From Staphylococcus aureus (GTDB lineage: Bacteria > Bacillota > Bacilli > Staphylococcales > Staphylococcaceae): 64,000 nucleotides of DNA. The notes beneath the pieces are model-generated. The model saw only the letters and a program-made list of their open reading frames with translations. It made no database searches and was not told where the DNA came from. Both the position numbers and the translations under genes were made by a program. Below, piece after piece: positions 18,863 to 27,896 of this stretch. The stretch lies in the NCBI RefSeq assembly GCF_001027105.1, contig NZ_CP011526.1, positions 682,001 to 746,000 of the forward strand. Reading direction: 5' to 3'. How positions within the stretch are numbered: position 1 is the first letter of the stretch; every line of letters begins with the position of its first letter.

Positions 18863-19150
18863 ATGACAAACGAATATAAACGTTTCGAACAATTAAGATT
18901 TGAACGCAAATTTATAGTTATTCCGTATTTAATTTATGCAGTCATTGTATTACTATTAAATATTTTCTATTCTGATTTGAAAATAACAATGACATTATTC
19001 GGACTTTTCTTTGCGTATAATGTAGTCATTTTGTTCATAGCATTTGTTAAACATTATAAACGCACATTGTTACTAAGTCTTATATTAACAGTGCTTAGTG
19101 GCGCGGCATTCTTTGGAATTATTTATGTTTATGGCATTAATCATTTTTAA
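18863..19150 (+). CDS. Small membrane protein, function unknown
   Basis: A 95-residue protein with three predicted membrane segments (around 18-37, 42-60 and 69-92) and a charged N-terminus (NEYKRFEQLRFERK). It has a strong ribosome binding site (AAAGGAGCA). It is 34 bp after the aldo/keto reductase with no terminator between, so probably the same transcript. I do not recognise a family. Confidence 0.7.
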   Translation: MTNEYKRFEQLRFERKFIVIPYLIYAVIVLLLNIFYSDLKITMTLFGLFFAYNVVILFIAFVKHYKRTLLLSLILTVLSGAAFFGIIYVYGINHF

Positions 19151-19155
19151 ACATT

Positions 19156-19259
19156 AAAAAGAGACTATCTACAATAATCTCATTTGCATTTTATCTAACT
19201 AAGTTTAACTTTTGCTTAGAAAAATGATGCTATGAGGATATTCAGTAGATAGTTTTTTT
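19156..19259 (+). terminator. Long (~100 nt) stem-loop terminator
   Basis: The outer arms pair GACTATCTAC with GTAGATAGTT, followed by a T-run. Inside, CTCAT pairs with ATGAG, CATTTT with AAAATG, and CTAAG with CTTAG, giving one long imperfect hairpin. Confidence 0.75.
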
Positions 19260-19432
19260 ATGATCTAATATTTAAACTTAGATATCGTTTTGTAATTAAC
19301 CGAGATAACTCATCACCTAGCAATATTATTTACAAAATATTTCGATAAAATTGTGTATTTTGCATAAATTAAAAATGTATGTTTTAAAAAATTGTTATAA
19401 TTAAATTAAGATTAAACAAAGGGGTGACTGTT

Positions 19433-20986
19433 ATGTCAGAAGAAAAACATGTAGTTGAACATGAACAACAAAAGAAAGAAAAGACAAAAAAGCAATACAA
19501 GCCATTTTGGATTGTCATGAGTTTTATAATACTTATAGTTGTACTATTACTCCCGGCACCTTCAAGTCTGCCGATAATGGCTAAGGCAGTACTAGCTATT
19601 TTAGCTTTTGCAGTTATTATGTGGGTAACGGAAGCTGTATCATATCCGGTGTCAGCAACTTTAATTATTGGCTTAATGATATTACTTTTAGGATTTAGCC
19701 CTGTTCAAAATTTAGGGGAGAAGCTAGGTAATCCGAAAAGTGGCAGTGCTATTTTAGCTGGAAGTGACCTTCTAGGAACTAATCATGCATTATCATTAGC
19801 GTTTAGTGGATTTGCAACTTCAGCTGTAGCTCTCGTTGCAGCTGCATTATTTTTGGCTGCTGCTATGCAAGAAACGAATTTGCATAAAAGACTAGCTCTT
19901 TTAGTGTTATCAATTGTTGGTAATAAAACTAGAAATATAGTTATTGGAGCAATTATCGTTTCAATTGTACTTGCATTTTTCGTTCCTTCTGCAACAGCTA
20001 GAGCAGGGGCAGTTGTACCAATCTTGCTGGGTATGATTGCGGCATTTAAAGTTTCCAAAGATAGCAAGTTAGCGTCTTTATTAATAATTACTTCAGTACA
20101 AGCTGTGTCAATTTGGAATATTGGTATCAAAACGGCGGCAGCACAAAATATCGTAGCGATTAATTTTATAAACCATCAATTAGGATTTGATGTTTCATGG
20201 GGCGAGTGGTTCTTATATGCAGCGCCTTGGTCCATAGTTATGTCCGTAGCTTTATATTTCATCATGATTAAAGTGATGCCTCCAGAAATTAATACAATAG
20301 AAGGTGGTAAAGATTTAATAAAAGAAGAATTGCATAAACTTGGCCCCGTTAGCCCACGTGAATGGCGTTTAATTGTTATATCGATGTTATTATTACTGTT
20401 TTGGTCAACTGAAAAAGTATTACATCCGATTGACTCTGCATCCATTACTATTATTGCTTTAGGTGTTATGTTAATGCCGAAAATTGGTGTCATGACATGG
20501 AAACATGTTGAAAATAAAATACCATGGGGAACAATTATCGTGTTTGGTGTAGGTATTTCACTAGGTAACGTTCTTTTGAAAACAGGTGCAGCTCAATGGT
20601 TAAGTGATCAAACTTTTGGTGTTTTAGGTTTAAAACATTTACCTATTATCGCGACAATTGCACTTATCACGCTTTTTAATATATTGATTCATTTGGGCTT
20701 TGCGAGTGCAACAAGTTTATCATCAGCGTTAATACCTGTTTTTATTTCGCTAACCTCTACGTTACACTTAGGAGACCAGTCTATAGGATTTGTTTTAATT
20801 CAACAATTTGTTATTAGTTTTGGTTTCTTATTACCTGTTAGTGCACCTCAAAATATGTTGGCTTATGGCACTGGTACTTTTACGGTTAAAGATTTCTTGA
20901 AGGCAGGTATACCATTGACAATTGTAGGGTATATTCTAGTGATAGTTTTTAGCATGACTTATTGGAAATGGTTAGGTTTGCTTTAA
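19433..20986 (+). CDS. DASS-family sodium/carboxylate (or sulfate) symporter
   Basis: About 517 residues starting MSEEKHVVEHEQQ at 19433, eight bases after AAAGGGG. A charged cytoplasmic leader of ~30 residues precedes roughly 11-12 membrane segments. The divalent-anion symporter pattern is visible: PSATARAGAVVPILLGMI (about 187-204), GVGISLGNVLLKTGAA (about 374-389) and the late HLGFASATSLSSALIPVF stretch, which holds the second SNT-like motif region. Substrate may be a C4-dicarboxylate, citrate or sulfate; this is not determined. Stands alone. Confidence 0.8.
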   Translation: MSEEKHVVEHEQQKKEKTKKQYKPFWIVMSFIILIVVLLLPAPSSLPIMAKAVLAILAFAVIMWVTEAVSYPVSATLIIGLMILLLGFSPVQNLGEKLGNPKSGSAILAGSDLLGTNHALSLAFSGFATSAVALVAAALFLAAAMQETNLHKRLALLVLSIVGNKTRNIVIGAIIVSIVLAFFVPSATARAGAVVPILLGMIAAFKVSKDSKLASLLIITSVQAVSIWNIGIKTAAAQNIVAINFINHQLGFDVSWGEWFLYAAPWSIVMSVALYFIMIKVMPPEINTIEGGKDLIKEELHKLGPVSPREWRLIVISMLLLLFWSTEKVLHPIDSASITIIALGVMLMPKIGVMTWKHVENKIPWGTIIVFGVGISLGNVLLKTGAAQWLSDQTFGVLGLKHLPIIATIALITLFNILIHLGFASATSLSSALIPVFISLTSTLHLGDQSIGFVLIQQFVISFGFLLPVSAPQNMLAYGTGTFTVKDFLKAGIPLTIVGYILVIVFSMTYWKWLGLL

Positions 20987-21071
20987 TTAAAAATATAAAT
21001 AAGAATCTAGGTTATTTTAAAGTGACAAAAAGCTTAATAAAATAAAAAGATAATTGAAGGGTGTTTTGTTT

Positions 21072-22445
21072 ATGGCAATTGCTGTGTTATTAAATCGAAT
21101 GTTTCGAATGGAACACAATCCATTATTTGAATATATTTATCAACAAAAAGAAGACATTGATGCATGTTATTTTATCATTCCGGAAGAGGACATGTCTTCA
21201 GCTTCTGATTTGAAAGCACAGTTTTATCGCGGTACTTTGCAGCGCTTTTACCAATCGTTGCACGCAGAAAAGCTTACACCTTATGTTATGTCTTATGACG
21301 ATATCATTTCATTTTGTAAAGAAAACAATATCTCTGAAGTAGTGACTGCGGGTGATATTATGAGTTATCATCTTGAAGAATATGATATTTTACATCAACG
21401 TTCTTTATTCAATGAAGCACGCATTGCCGTTACTTTGATACGTGGGAATCATTACTTTAAAGCGAGTAAAACAATGAATCAACAAGGGGAGCCATACAAT
21501 GTTTTTACTAGTTTCTATAAAAAATGGCGACCTTACTTGAGGCATAGAGACGTATATCACTATGATTTAAAATCATTCGAAAACTTTGTCATTGCATCAC
21601 CTGATGATTTAGTGTTTGATGACATAGCATTTGGATCCTCACAAATAATTGAACAGAATAAATGGCAACATTTTTTAGATCAAGATATACAGAATTACGA
21701 AAGCGGAAGAGACTATTTACCTGAAGTATTAACAAGTCAGCTAAGTGTTGCTTTAGCATATGGATTATTAGATATTATTGAAATTTTTAATGATTTATTG
21801 GCGCGTTATGATGAAGATGAGGCAAACTATGAAGCATTTATACGTGAACTCATTTTTAGAGAATTTTATTATGTGTTAATGACACAGTATCCTGAAACCT
21901 CATACCAAGCTTTCAAACCTAAATATCGACAGATAAAATGGTCGCAAAATGAAGCGGATTTTAATGCATGGTGCGAAGGGCAAACAGGATTTCCAATCAT
22001 TGATGCAGCAATAATGGAATTGACACAAACTGGTTTTATGCATAATCGAATGAGAATGGTTGTGTCGCAATTTTTAACCAAAGATTTATTTATAGATTGG
22101 ACATGGGGAGAAAAATTCTTTAGAAAGCACCTTATTGACTATGATGCAGCATCAAATATTCATGGATGGCAATGGTCTGCTTCTACAGGTACGGATGCAG
22201 TGCCGTATTTTAGAATGTTTAATCCAATAAGACAGAGTGAACGCTTTGATGCTAAAGCTTTGTATATCAAAACATATCTTCCGATTTTTAATCAAATTGA
22301 TGCAAAATATTTGCATGATACACAACGCAATGAGTCCAACCTTTTTGAACAGGGGATTGAATTAGGTAGTCATTATCCAAGACAAATGGTAGATCATCAA
22401 GAAAAACGTACACAAGTTTTAGCTACATTTAAAGCGCTAGACTAA
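21072..22445 (+). CDS. Deoxyribodipyrimidine photolyase
   Basis: A 457-residue cryptochrome/photolyase-family enzyme. I start at MAIAVLLNRMFRM (21072) after GAAGGGTG; the frame opens at a TTG at 21054. The N-terminal antenna domain covers residues ~1-130. The FAD domain is clear: ELIFREFYYVLM (about 256-267), then TGFPIIDAAIMELTQTGFMHNRMRMVVSQFL (about 305-335), then WGEKFFRKHLIDYDAASNIHGWQWSASTGTD (about 345-375), all hallmarks of class I DNA photolyases. It repairs UV pyrimidine dimers using light. A bidirectional terminator follows. Confidence 0.9.
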   Translation: MAIAVLLNRMFRMEHNPLFEYIYQQKEDIDACYFIIPEEDMSSASDLKAQFYRGTLQRFYQSLHAEKLTPYVMSYDDIISFCKENNISEVVTAGDIMSYHLEEYDILHQRSLFNEARIAVTLIRGNHYFKASKTMNQQGEPYNVFTSFYKKWRPYLRHRDVYHYDLKSFENFVIASPDDLVFDDIAFGSSQIIEQNKWQHFLDQDIQNYESGRDYLPEVLTSQLSVALAYGLLDIIEIFNDLLARYDEDEANYEAFIRELIFREFYYVLMTQYPETSYQAFKPKYRQIKWSQNEADFNAWCEGQTGFPIIDAAIMELTQTGFMHNRMRMVVSQFLTKDLFIDWTWGEKFFRKHLIDYDAASNIHGWQWSASTGTDAVPYFRMFNPIRQSERFDAKALYIKTYLPIFNQIDAKYLHDTQRNESNLFEQGIELGSHYPRQMVDHQEKRTQVLATFKALD

Positions 22446-22516
22446 TTCGGCTCAATTGATAGATCTGGCATGAGTAAAATCTGGAGCAGAATATAAAGTT
22501 CTTAAGCAATATAAAT

Positions 22517-22555
22517 AAGCCAATTTCTATTATTGATGTGATAGAAATTGGCTTT
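22517..22555. terminator. Bidirectional terminator
   Basis: AAGCCAATTTCTAT pairs perfectly with ATAGAAATTGGCTT across a 10-nt loop, between the photolyase gene and the converging small membrane protein gene. Confidence 0.85.
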
Positions 22556-22599
22556 CCTCAAATATATAAGTTGTATTTAGTTTTCTTATTAATTTGATG

Positions 22600-22884
22600 T
22601 TATCTTAGTATGTCCGTAAATAAAGTGAGGTATAGTACGACATACTCTAAAAACGTAGCGAGATAAATATATTTCAATCTAACTTTTATGTTTTGAGGCA
22701 CTTGCCATTTAGGATATTGTCGTTCGTAATACGACACTTGTTGTATAAATACACCTAGTCCAAATGGCAGCATCATGAGTAAGATACTTCTTAAATAACT
22801 TAAACCAATATCATGCCATATGTGTCCAATAATCAATTGAAAGACAATGATAGATACTATTAAAACGATTATATTTATTGTCAC
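22600..22884 (-). CDS. Small membrane protein translationally coupled to DUF1361 gene
   Basis: About 94 residues from a GTG at 22884 that overlaps the DUF1361 stop as GTGA; the frame can be extended to 22947, but that extension is the shadow of the upstream gene's end. Three membrane segments are seen (VLIVSIIVFQLII, a middle ILLMMLPFGLGVFI, and a C-terminal YLATFLEYVVLYLTLF). Function unknown; the coupling suggests it works with the DUF1361 protein. Confidence 0.6.
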   Translation of the reverse strand: MTINIIVLIVSIIVFQLIIGHIWHDIGLSYLRSILLMMLPFGLGVFIQQVSYYERQYPKWQVPQNIKVRLKYIYLATFLEYVVLYLTLFTDILR

Positions 22885-23498
22885 TTGTTCAAACGCACTC
22901 CTTTTCCAAATAATAGAATTGCTGCTTGCATGACAACCATAAAACATACAAACATAGCAGTTTTAAGCGTTAGACTTTCTAGAATGTGATTTAGAACATG
23001 TAAGGGCTCATTAAAGAAATAAACGGAATGTAAGCGTAAGAAACGACCAATATAAATTCCGAATCCATTTAAAAACATTAGCACGACAACAATTAATCTA
23101 TTAAGCCAACGGTGAGAAGTCAATGTTAGTATTTCAAAATAGATTAAAATCATCACATAAACCGCTAAGAAGACACCAAGCAGTAAATAGGTAAAGTATT
23201 TCCACTCACTTAAATTTAGTCCTGCGTAAAAGTTGAATTGAAATTGGTTCAAATGGATTAAATCAGTTACCATATAAAATGTATTTGGTAAAAGTAACAC
23301 AAATATAAAACTATATATGATAAAGAGTGGCCATTCATACTTTTTATTCGGTTTGAATAATCGTAATAATAGACTAAGCTCAAAAGGTATATATGCTAAA
23401 AACAAATTTAAAGTCATAAATTGAAAAATTTTAGTCTCAAAAAGGGAGACGATAAATAAAATTAAAAAGTAAATTCTAGCGATGTATCGAGATTGCAT
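22881..23498 (-). CDS. DUF1361 membrane protein
   Basis: A 205-residue protein with about six to seven membrane segments starting MQSRYIARIYF. The DUF1361 core is recognisable: LAYIPFELSLLLR, then WPLFIIYSFIFVLLLPNTFYMVTDLIHL (about 76-103), then the GIYIGRFLRLHSVYF motif (about 148-162). Role unknown. I prefer the ATG at 23498 over the TTG just upstream. It overlaps the next small gene by GTGA. The 185 bp upstream hold no other gene. Confidence 0.75.
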   Translation of the reverse strand: MQSRYIARIYFLILFIVSLFETKIFQFMTLNLFLAYIPFELSLLLRLFKPNKKYEWPLFIIYSFIFVLLLPNTFYMVTDLIHLNQFQFNFYAGLNLSEWKYFTYLLLGVFLAVYVMILIYFEILTLTSHRWLNRLIVVVLMFLNGFGIYIGRFLRLHSVYFFNEPLHVLNHILESLTLKTAMFVCFMVVMQAAILLFGKGVRLNK

Positions 23499-23683
23499 CA
23501 ATAATAAACACTACTTTCTAATGAAAAAGTTATTCATTCAAATGTGATAGTTATAAACGCATTCAATTCCTAATTAAAAATTTAATTTAACTCGTTGAAG
23601 TATATTAATAAACGAGAATGCATTTATGATTAAGCACTTATGATAACTTGTAATAAAATTTGATTCAACTAAAAAGTAAAGTG

Positions 23684-24106
23684 CTATTGAGGATCAAGTA
23701 AATTTAAACCGACTGCATCTTTGAATGAACGTTGAATGTCCAAATCAGTTACAGTAAGAATGATTTCAGCAGTTGCAGAAACAATTGCTTTAGCGAGATG
23801 TCCGCTAAAAGTTTCATATGATTGAGTACCGAAAGTAGCATGCAAATGTGCAAAATGACCATTGTCTAGACGAGAAATATTACCTAATAAGCTCGTCAAT
23901 TCCAGTGGCTCAGTAATATGTTTTTCTTCGTATTGTTTCGTTGTTAAATTGAAAAATTTTAATACAACGTCATCACATGCACCAATGCCGCTGACAGATG
24001 TAAATGTTAAGTCTTGGTCATCTGCAAAGGTTGTTATACATTCAACGATATCTTCTCCTTTTTCCAACACTAGTAGTATAGTATGATTACTTTTTTGCAA
24101 TTTCAT
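23684..24106 (-). CDS. PPC/DUF296-domain protein
   Basis: A 140-residue single-domain protein of the plants-and-prokaryotes conserved (PPC, DUF296) family. Visible features are LVLEKGEDIVECITTFADDQ, SVSGIGACDDVVLKFF and the LHATFGTQSYETFSGHLAKAIVSATAEIILT stretch that contains the family's metal-binding His residues. Bacterial members form trimers and their function is not settled; the DNA-binding label from plant AT-hook proteins does not apply since no AT-hook is present. Divergent from norA. Confidence 0.8.
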   Translation of the reverse strand: MKLQKSNHTILLVLEKGEDIVECITTFADDQDLTFTSVSGIGACDDVVLKFFNLTTKQYEEKHITEPLELTSLLGNISRLDNGHFAHLHATFGTQSYETFSGHLAKAIVSATAEIILTVTDLDIQRSFKDAVGLNLLDPQ

Positions 24107-24185
24107 ATGATCAATCCCCTTTATTTTAATATGTCATTAATTATACAATTAAATGGAAAATAGTGATAATTACAAAGAAAAAATA

Positions 24186-24215
24186 TTGTCAAATGTAGCA
24201 ATGTTGTAATACAAT
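24186..24215 (+). promoter_or_regulatory. Candidate norA promoter
   Basis: TTGTCA (24186-24191) and TACAAT (24210-24215) with an 18-bp spacer lie 99 bp before the norA ATG. This leaves a leader of about 90 nt. MgrA is known to act in this region; I could not define its binding site from sequence alone. Confidence 0.6.
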
Positions 24216-24314
24216 ATAGAAACTTTTTACGAATATTTAGCATGAATTGCAATCTGTCGTGGAAAAGAAGAATAACAGCTTTAAGCATGACATGGAGAAA
24301 AAAGAGGTGAGCAT

Positions 24315-25481
24315 ATGAATAAACAGATTTTTGTCTTATATTTTAATATTTTCTTGATTTTTTTAGGTATCGGTTTAGTAATACCAGTCTTGCCTGTTTA
24401 TTTAAAAGATTTGGGATTAACTGGTAGTGATTTAGGATTACTAGTTGCTGCTTTTGCGTTATCTCAAATGATTATATCGCCGTTTGGTGGTACGCTAGCT
24501 GACAAATTAGGGAAGAAATTAATTATATGTATAGGATTAATTTTGTTTTCAGTGTCAGAATTTATGTTTGCAGTTGGCCACAATTTTTCGGTATTGATGT
24601 TATCGAGAGTGATTGGTGGTATGAGTGCTGGTATGGTAATGCCTGGTGTGACAGGTTTAATAGCTGACATTTCACCAAGCCATCAAAAAGCAAAAAACTT
24701 TGGCTACATGTCAGCGATTATCAATTCTGGATTCATTTTAGGACCAGGGATTGGTGGATTTATGGCAGAAGTTTCACATCGTATGCCATTTTACTTTGCA
24801 GGAGCATTAGGTATTCTAGCATTTATAATGTCAATTGTATTGATTCACGATCCGAAAAAGTCTACGACAAGTGGTTTCCAAAAGTTAGAGCCACAATTGC
24901 TAACGAAAATTAACTGGAAAGTGTTTATTACACCAGTTATTTTAACACTTGTATTATCGTTTGGTTTATCTGCATTTGAAACATTGTATTCACTATACAC
25001 AGCTGACAAGGTAAATTATTCACCTAAAGATATTTCGATTGCTATTACGGGTGGCGGTATATTTGGGGCACTTTTCCAAATCTATTTCTTCGATAAATTT
25101 ATGAAGTATTTCTCAGAGTTAACATTTATAGCTTGGTCATTATTATATTCAGTTGTTGTCTTAATATTATTAGTTTTTGCTAATGACTATTGGTCAATAA
25201 TGTTAATCAGTTTTGTTGTCTTCATAGGTTTTGATATGATACGACCAGCCATTACAAATTATTTTTCTAATATTGCTGGAGAAAGGCAAGGCTTTGCAGG
25301 CGGATTGAACTCGACATTCACTAGTATGGGTAATTTCATAGGTCCTTTAATCGCAGGTGCGTTATTTGATGTACACATTGAAGCACCAATTTATATGGCT
25401 ATAGGTGTTTCATTAGCAGGTGTTGTTATTGTTTTAATTGAAAAGCAACATAGAGCAAAATTGAAAGAACAAAATATGTAG
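24315..25481 (+). CDS. norA: NorA multidrug efflux pump (MFS)
   Basis: A 388-residue MFS drug/proton antiporter with 12 membrane segments that exports fluoroquinolones, dyes and quaternary ammonium compounds. The sequence is essentially the textbook NorA. Motif A is GGTLADKLGKK (about 56-66) and motif C is GFILGPGIGGF (about 138-148). Residue 291 is Asp (ANDYWS, codon at 25185-25187), where many strains have Gly; G291D is a recurring natural variant. Start supported by AAAGAGGTGAG. It has its own promoter and terminator. Confidence 0.97.
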   Translation: MNKQIFVLYFNIFLIFLGIGLVIPVLPVYLKDLGLTGSDLGLLVAAFALSQMIISPFGGTLADKLGKKLIICIGLILFSVSEFMFAVGHNFSVLMLSRVIGGMSAGMVMPGVTGLIADISPSHQKAKNFGYMSAIINSGFILGPGIGGFMAEVSHRMPFYFAGALGILAFIMSIVLIHDPKKSTTSGFQKLEPQLLTKINWKVFITPVILTLVLSFGLSAFETLYSLYTADKVNYSPKDISIAITGGGIFGALFQIYFFDKFMKYFSELTFIAWSLLYSVVVLILLVFANDYWSIMLISFVVFIGFDMIRPAITNYFSNIAGERQGFAGGLNSTFTSMGNFIGPLIAGALFDVHIEAPIYMAIGVSLAGVVIVLIEKQHRAKLKEQNM

Positions 25482-25536
25482 CATAAGTATTTTGGTGTAT
25501 ATTGATATAAAGTAAAGCGTAATATTATGAATGATT

Positions 25537-25582
25537 AGCATCGTTTTTCTTATGAATTTTATTAAGAAAATTCGATGCTTTA
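25537..25582 (+). terminator. Terminator after norA
   Basis: AGCATCG pairs with CGATGCT, with inner TTTTCTTA/TAAGAAAA pairing, followed by a short T-rich stretch. Confidence 0.7.
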
Positions 25583-25761
25583 CATTTAAAAAGATTCGAT
25601 TGACTAAATGTTTTACTCTTTATATTTAAATGTTATATGTAACAAAAAATGATTTTGAGTAATAAACATGTTACAAATATTACATTCTTTTTAAATTGCA
25701 ATCCACATACCTAATTCATTAACGTTAATGTGTTAAGATGATAAAAAATGAGTAAGGAAAT

Positions 25762-26226
25762 GTGGGTAAGGGGATGACAGTAAAAAATTTATTTTTAGGC
25801 TTTGTTGCTGTAATATTAACCGTTTGTTTAATTGGTTTATTAATATTAGCAACAAATGAAGATGCGCTTGCTAAGGTACATAAAACAATTAATACGCTTA
25901 ACGCGATAAATGTATCAACTGAAGATACTTATAAAAAGAAAATGGATATTCTCAATATTCATACTGCTAAAGCATCTGAAGTGAATGAAAATGTGAAAAA
26001 GCAAAATCATTTTAAACATCGTGTGAATGCAAATAAATCAAATTCTTTTAACGAACAAGAGTGCCAAGTTATTGCTGATCGTTATGCAGATAAGCATATC
26101 AATGATAATTATGGTTTAGAAAGAATTTCTAAGACAAATCATGGATATAATTATGTGTATTCCAATGATAATTCAACTAGTAAGCAACATGTAAGTATTT
26201 CAAATCAAGGCATAATAACGAAATAA
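25762..26226 (+). CDS. Single-pass membrane or secreted hypothetical protein
   Basis: A 150- to 154-residue protein with an N-terminal hydrophobic segment (NLFLGFVAVILTVCLIGLLILA, residues ~9-30) that acts as an anchor or signal. The rest is hydrophilic and Asn/Lys/His-rich and ends in a beta-like YVYSNDNSTSKQHVSISNQG. The start is uncertain: GTG at 25762 is three bases after AAGGA, while ATG at 25774 directly abuts GGGG. I do not recognise the family. A terminator follows at 26234. Confidence 0.6.
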   Translation: MGKGMTVKNLFLGFVAVILTVCLIGLLILATNEDALAKVHKTINTLNAINVSTEDTYKKKMDILNIHTAKASEVNENVKKQNHFKHRVNANKSNSFNEQECQVIADRYADKHINDNYGLERISKTNHGYNYVYSNDNSTSKQHVSISNQGIITK

Positions 26227-26233
26227 TAGATGG

Positions 26234-26270
26234 AACAGTGTATTCTAATTGGATATACTGTTTTTATTTT
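26234..26270 (+). terminator. Terminator
   Basis: AACAGTGTAT pairs with ATATACTGTT, followed by TTTATTTT. Confidence 0.75.
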
Positions 26271-26399
26271 GCAATAATTTAATTTAAAAAGGTGAATTCA
26301 ACTTATAAAATGATGTAAATGTTATGTCAAAATCAACCAATCCGTAATGTATTTTAAAATGTTAATATAGTTCTGAAGAAGTATAAATGAGGTGTTGAA

Positions 26400-26882
26400 A
26401 TGGCTAAAAATAAGAAAACGAACGCGATGCGTATGCTTGATCGTGCAAAAATTAAATACGAAGTTCATAGCTTTGAGGTACCAGAAGAACATTTATCTGG
26501 TCAAGAAGTCGCAGAACTCATACAAGCAAATGTTAAAACAGTATTTAAAACGCTTGTTCTAGAAAATACAAAACATGAACATTTTGTATTTGTTATCCCA
26601 GTAAGTGAAACTTTAGATATGAAAAAGGCAGCTGCTTTGGTTGGAGAGAAGAAATTGCAGCTTATGCCTTTAGATAATTTGAAAAATGTAACGGGATACA
26701 TTCGTGGTGGGTGTTCGCCTGTTGGTATGAAAACATTGTTTCCAACAGTCGTTGACAAATCGTGTGAAAATTATAGTCATATCAGTGTGAGTGGTGGGCT
26801 TCGAACAATGCAAATCACAATAGCTGTTGAGGATTTGATTACAATAACTAAAGGCAAAATTGGAGCAGTTATCCATGAATGA
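26400..26882 (+). CDS. ybaK: Cys-tRNA(Pro)/Cys-tRNA(Cys) deacylase, YbaK/EbsC family
   Basis: A 160-residue YbaK-fold editing enzyme that hydrolyses mischarged Cys-tRNA(Pro). The pattern is complete: NAMRMLDRAKIKYEVHSFE at the start, VFKTLVLENTKHEHFVFVIP, the catalytic Lys region LDMKKAAALVGEKK (about 63-76), and GYIRGGCSPVGMKTLFPTVVD (about 99-119). Start supported by GAGGTGTTGAA. Monocistronic, with a strong terminator downstream. Confidence 0.92.
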   Translation: MAKNKKTNAMRMLDRAKIKYEVHSFEVPEEHLSGQEVAELIQANVKTVFKTLVLENTKHEHFVFVIPVSETLDMKKAAALVGEKKLQLMPLDNLKNVTGYIRGGCSPVGMKTLFPTVVDKSCENYSHISVSGGLRTMQITIAVEDLITITKGKIGAVIHE

Positions 26883-26913
26883 TTAATAACAACAAAAAGT
26901 ATGGGGCAAGATT

Positions 26914-26969
26914 AGGAGTGTGACAGAGATGAAATTTTTATAAAATTCATTTCTGCCACACTCCTTTTT
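26914..26969. terminator. Strong stem-loop terminator
   Basis: AGGAGTGTGACAGAGATGAA pairs (with G-A and A-C mismatches) with TTCATTTCTGCCACACTCCT and is followed by TTTTT. The GTGTGACAGA arm is of a kind that recurs in S. aureus intergenic hairpins. Confidence 0.85.
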
Positions 26970-27084
26970 GATTGAATTAGCATTTTACGATCATAAACAG
27001 TCATTATAATTGAGTATTTGAACATAAAAATGTAATTTTATCGTCACAATTTGAGTGTTTGTGATTGTTTTTGGTAATTTATGA

Positions 27085-27113
27085 TTGAAAAGTGAAAGCG
27101 TACTCATTATAAT
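27085..27113 (+). promoter_or_regulatory. fru operon promoter with internal cre site
   Basis: TTGAAA (27085-27090) and TATAAT (27108-27113) with a 17-bp spacer form a near-consensus SigA promoter. TGAAAGCGTACTCA at 27093-27106, inside the spacer, matches the CcpA cre consensus TGNAARCGNWWWCA at all but one position. CcpA bound here would block the polymerase directly. Confidence 0.8.
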
Positions 27114-27128
27114 ACAAAGTGAGATGGG

Positions 27129-27896
27129 GTGATGATGATAATTACTGAAAAAAGACACGAGTTAATATTAGAAGAACTTTCGCACAAAGATTTTTTGACT
27201 TTACAAGAATTAATAGATCGAACTGGTTGCAGTGCTTCAACAATACGAAGAGATTTATCTAAACTACAACAATTAGGGAAATTGCAACGTGTGCATGGTG
27301 GTGCAATGTTAAAAGAAAATCGTATGGTTGAGGCGAATTTAACTGAAAAATTAGCAACGAATCTTGATGAAAAGAAAATGATTGCTAAAATAGCAGCTAA
27401 TCAAATCAACGATAATGAATGCTTATTTATCGATGCTGGTTCATCTACATTGGAGCTAATTAAATATATTCAAGCGAAAGATATCATTGTGGTAACCAAT
27501 GGTTTAACACATGTAGAAGCTTTACTTAAAAAAGGTATTAAAACAATTATGCTAGGTGGTCAAGTTAAAGAAAATACACTTGCTACGATTGGTTCTAGTG
27601 CTATGGAGATATTAAGACGATATTGTTTCGATAAAGCTTTTATCGGGATGAATGGATTAGATATTGAACTTGGATTAACTACTCCCGATGAGCAAGAGGC
27701 ATTAGTTAAACAAACAGCAATGTCATTAGCCAATCAATCATTTGTACTTATAGATCATTCTAAGTTTAATAAAGTATATTTTGCTCGTGTACCTTTGCTA
27801 GAAAGTACGACAATCATCACATCTGAAAAAGCATTAAATCAAGAATCGTTAAAAGAATACCAACAAAAGTATCACTTTATAGGAGGGACTTTATGA
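27129..27896 (+). CDS. fruR: DeoR-family fructose operon repressor FruR
   Basis: A DeoR-type repressor of ~253-255 residues. The helix-turn-helix is LTLQELIDRTGCSASTIRRDLSKLQQLGKLQRVHGGAM (about 23-60), with the family signature. The C-terminal sugar-phosphate sensing domain (DEKKMIAKIAANQI, then FIDAGSSTLELI) follows; fructose 1-phosphate is the expected effector from its operon. The frame opens at GTG 27129 and ATGs at 27132 and 27135 are close alternatives. Stop overlaps the fruK start by four bases (ATGA). It should repress its own operon. Confidence 0.9.
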   Translation: MMMIITEKRHELILEELSHKDFLTLQELIDRTGCSASTIRRDLSKLQQLGKLQRVHGGAMLKENRMVEANLTEKLATNLDEKKMIAKIAANQINDNECLFIDAGSSTLELIKYIQAKDIIVVTNGLTHVEALLKKGIKTIMLGGQVKENTLATIGSSAMEILRRYCFDKAFIGMNGLDIELGLTTPDEQEALVKQTAMSLANQSFVLIDHSKFNKVYFARVPLLESTTIITSEKALNQESLKEYQQKYHFIGGTL

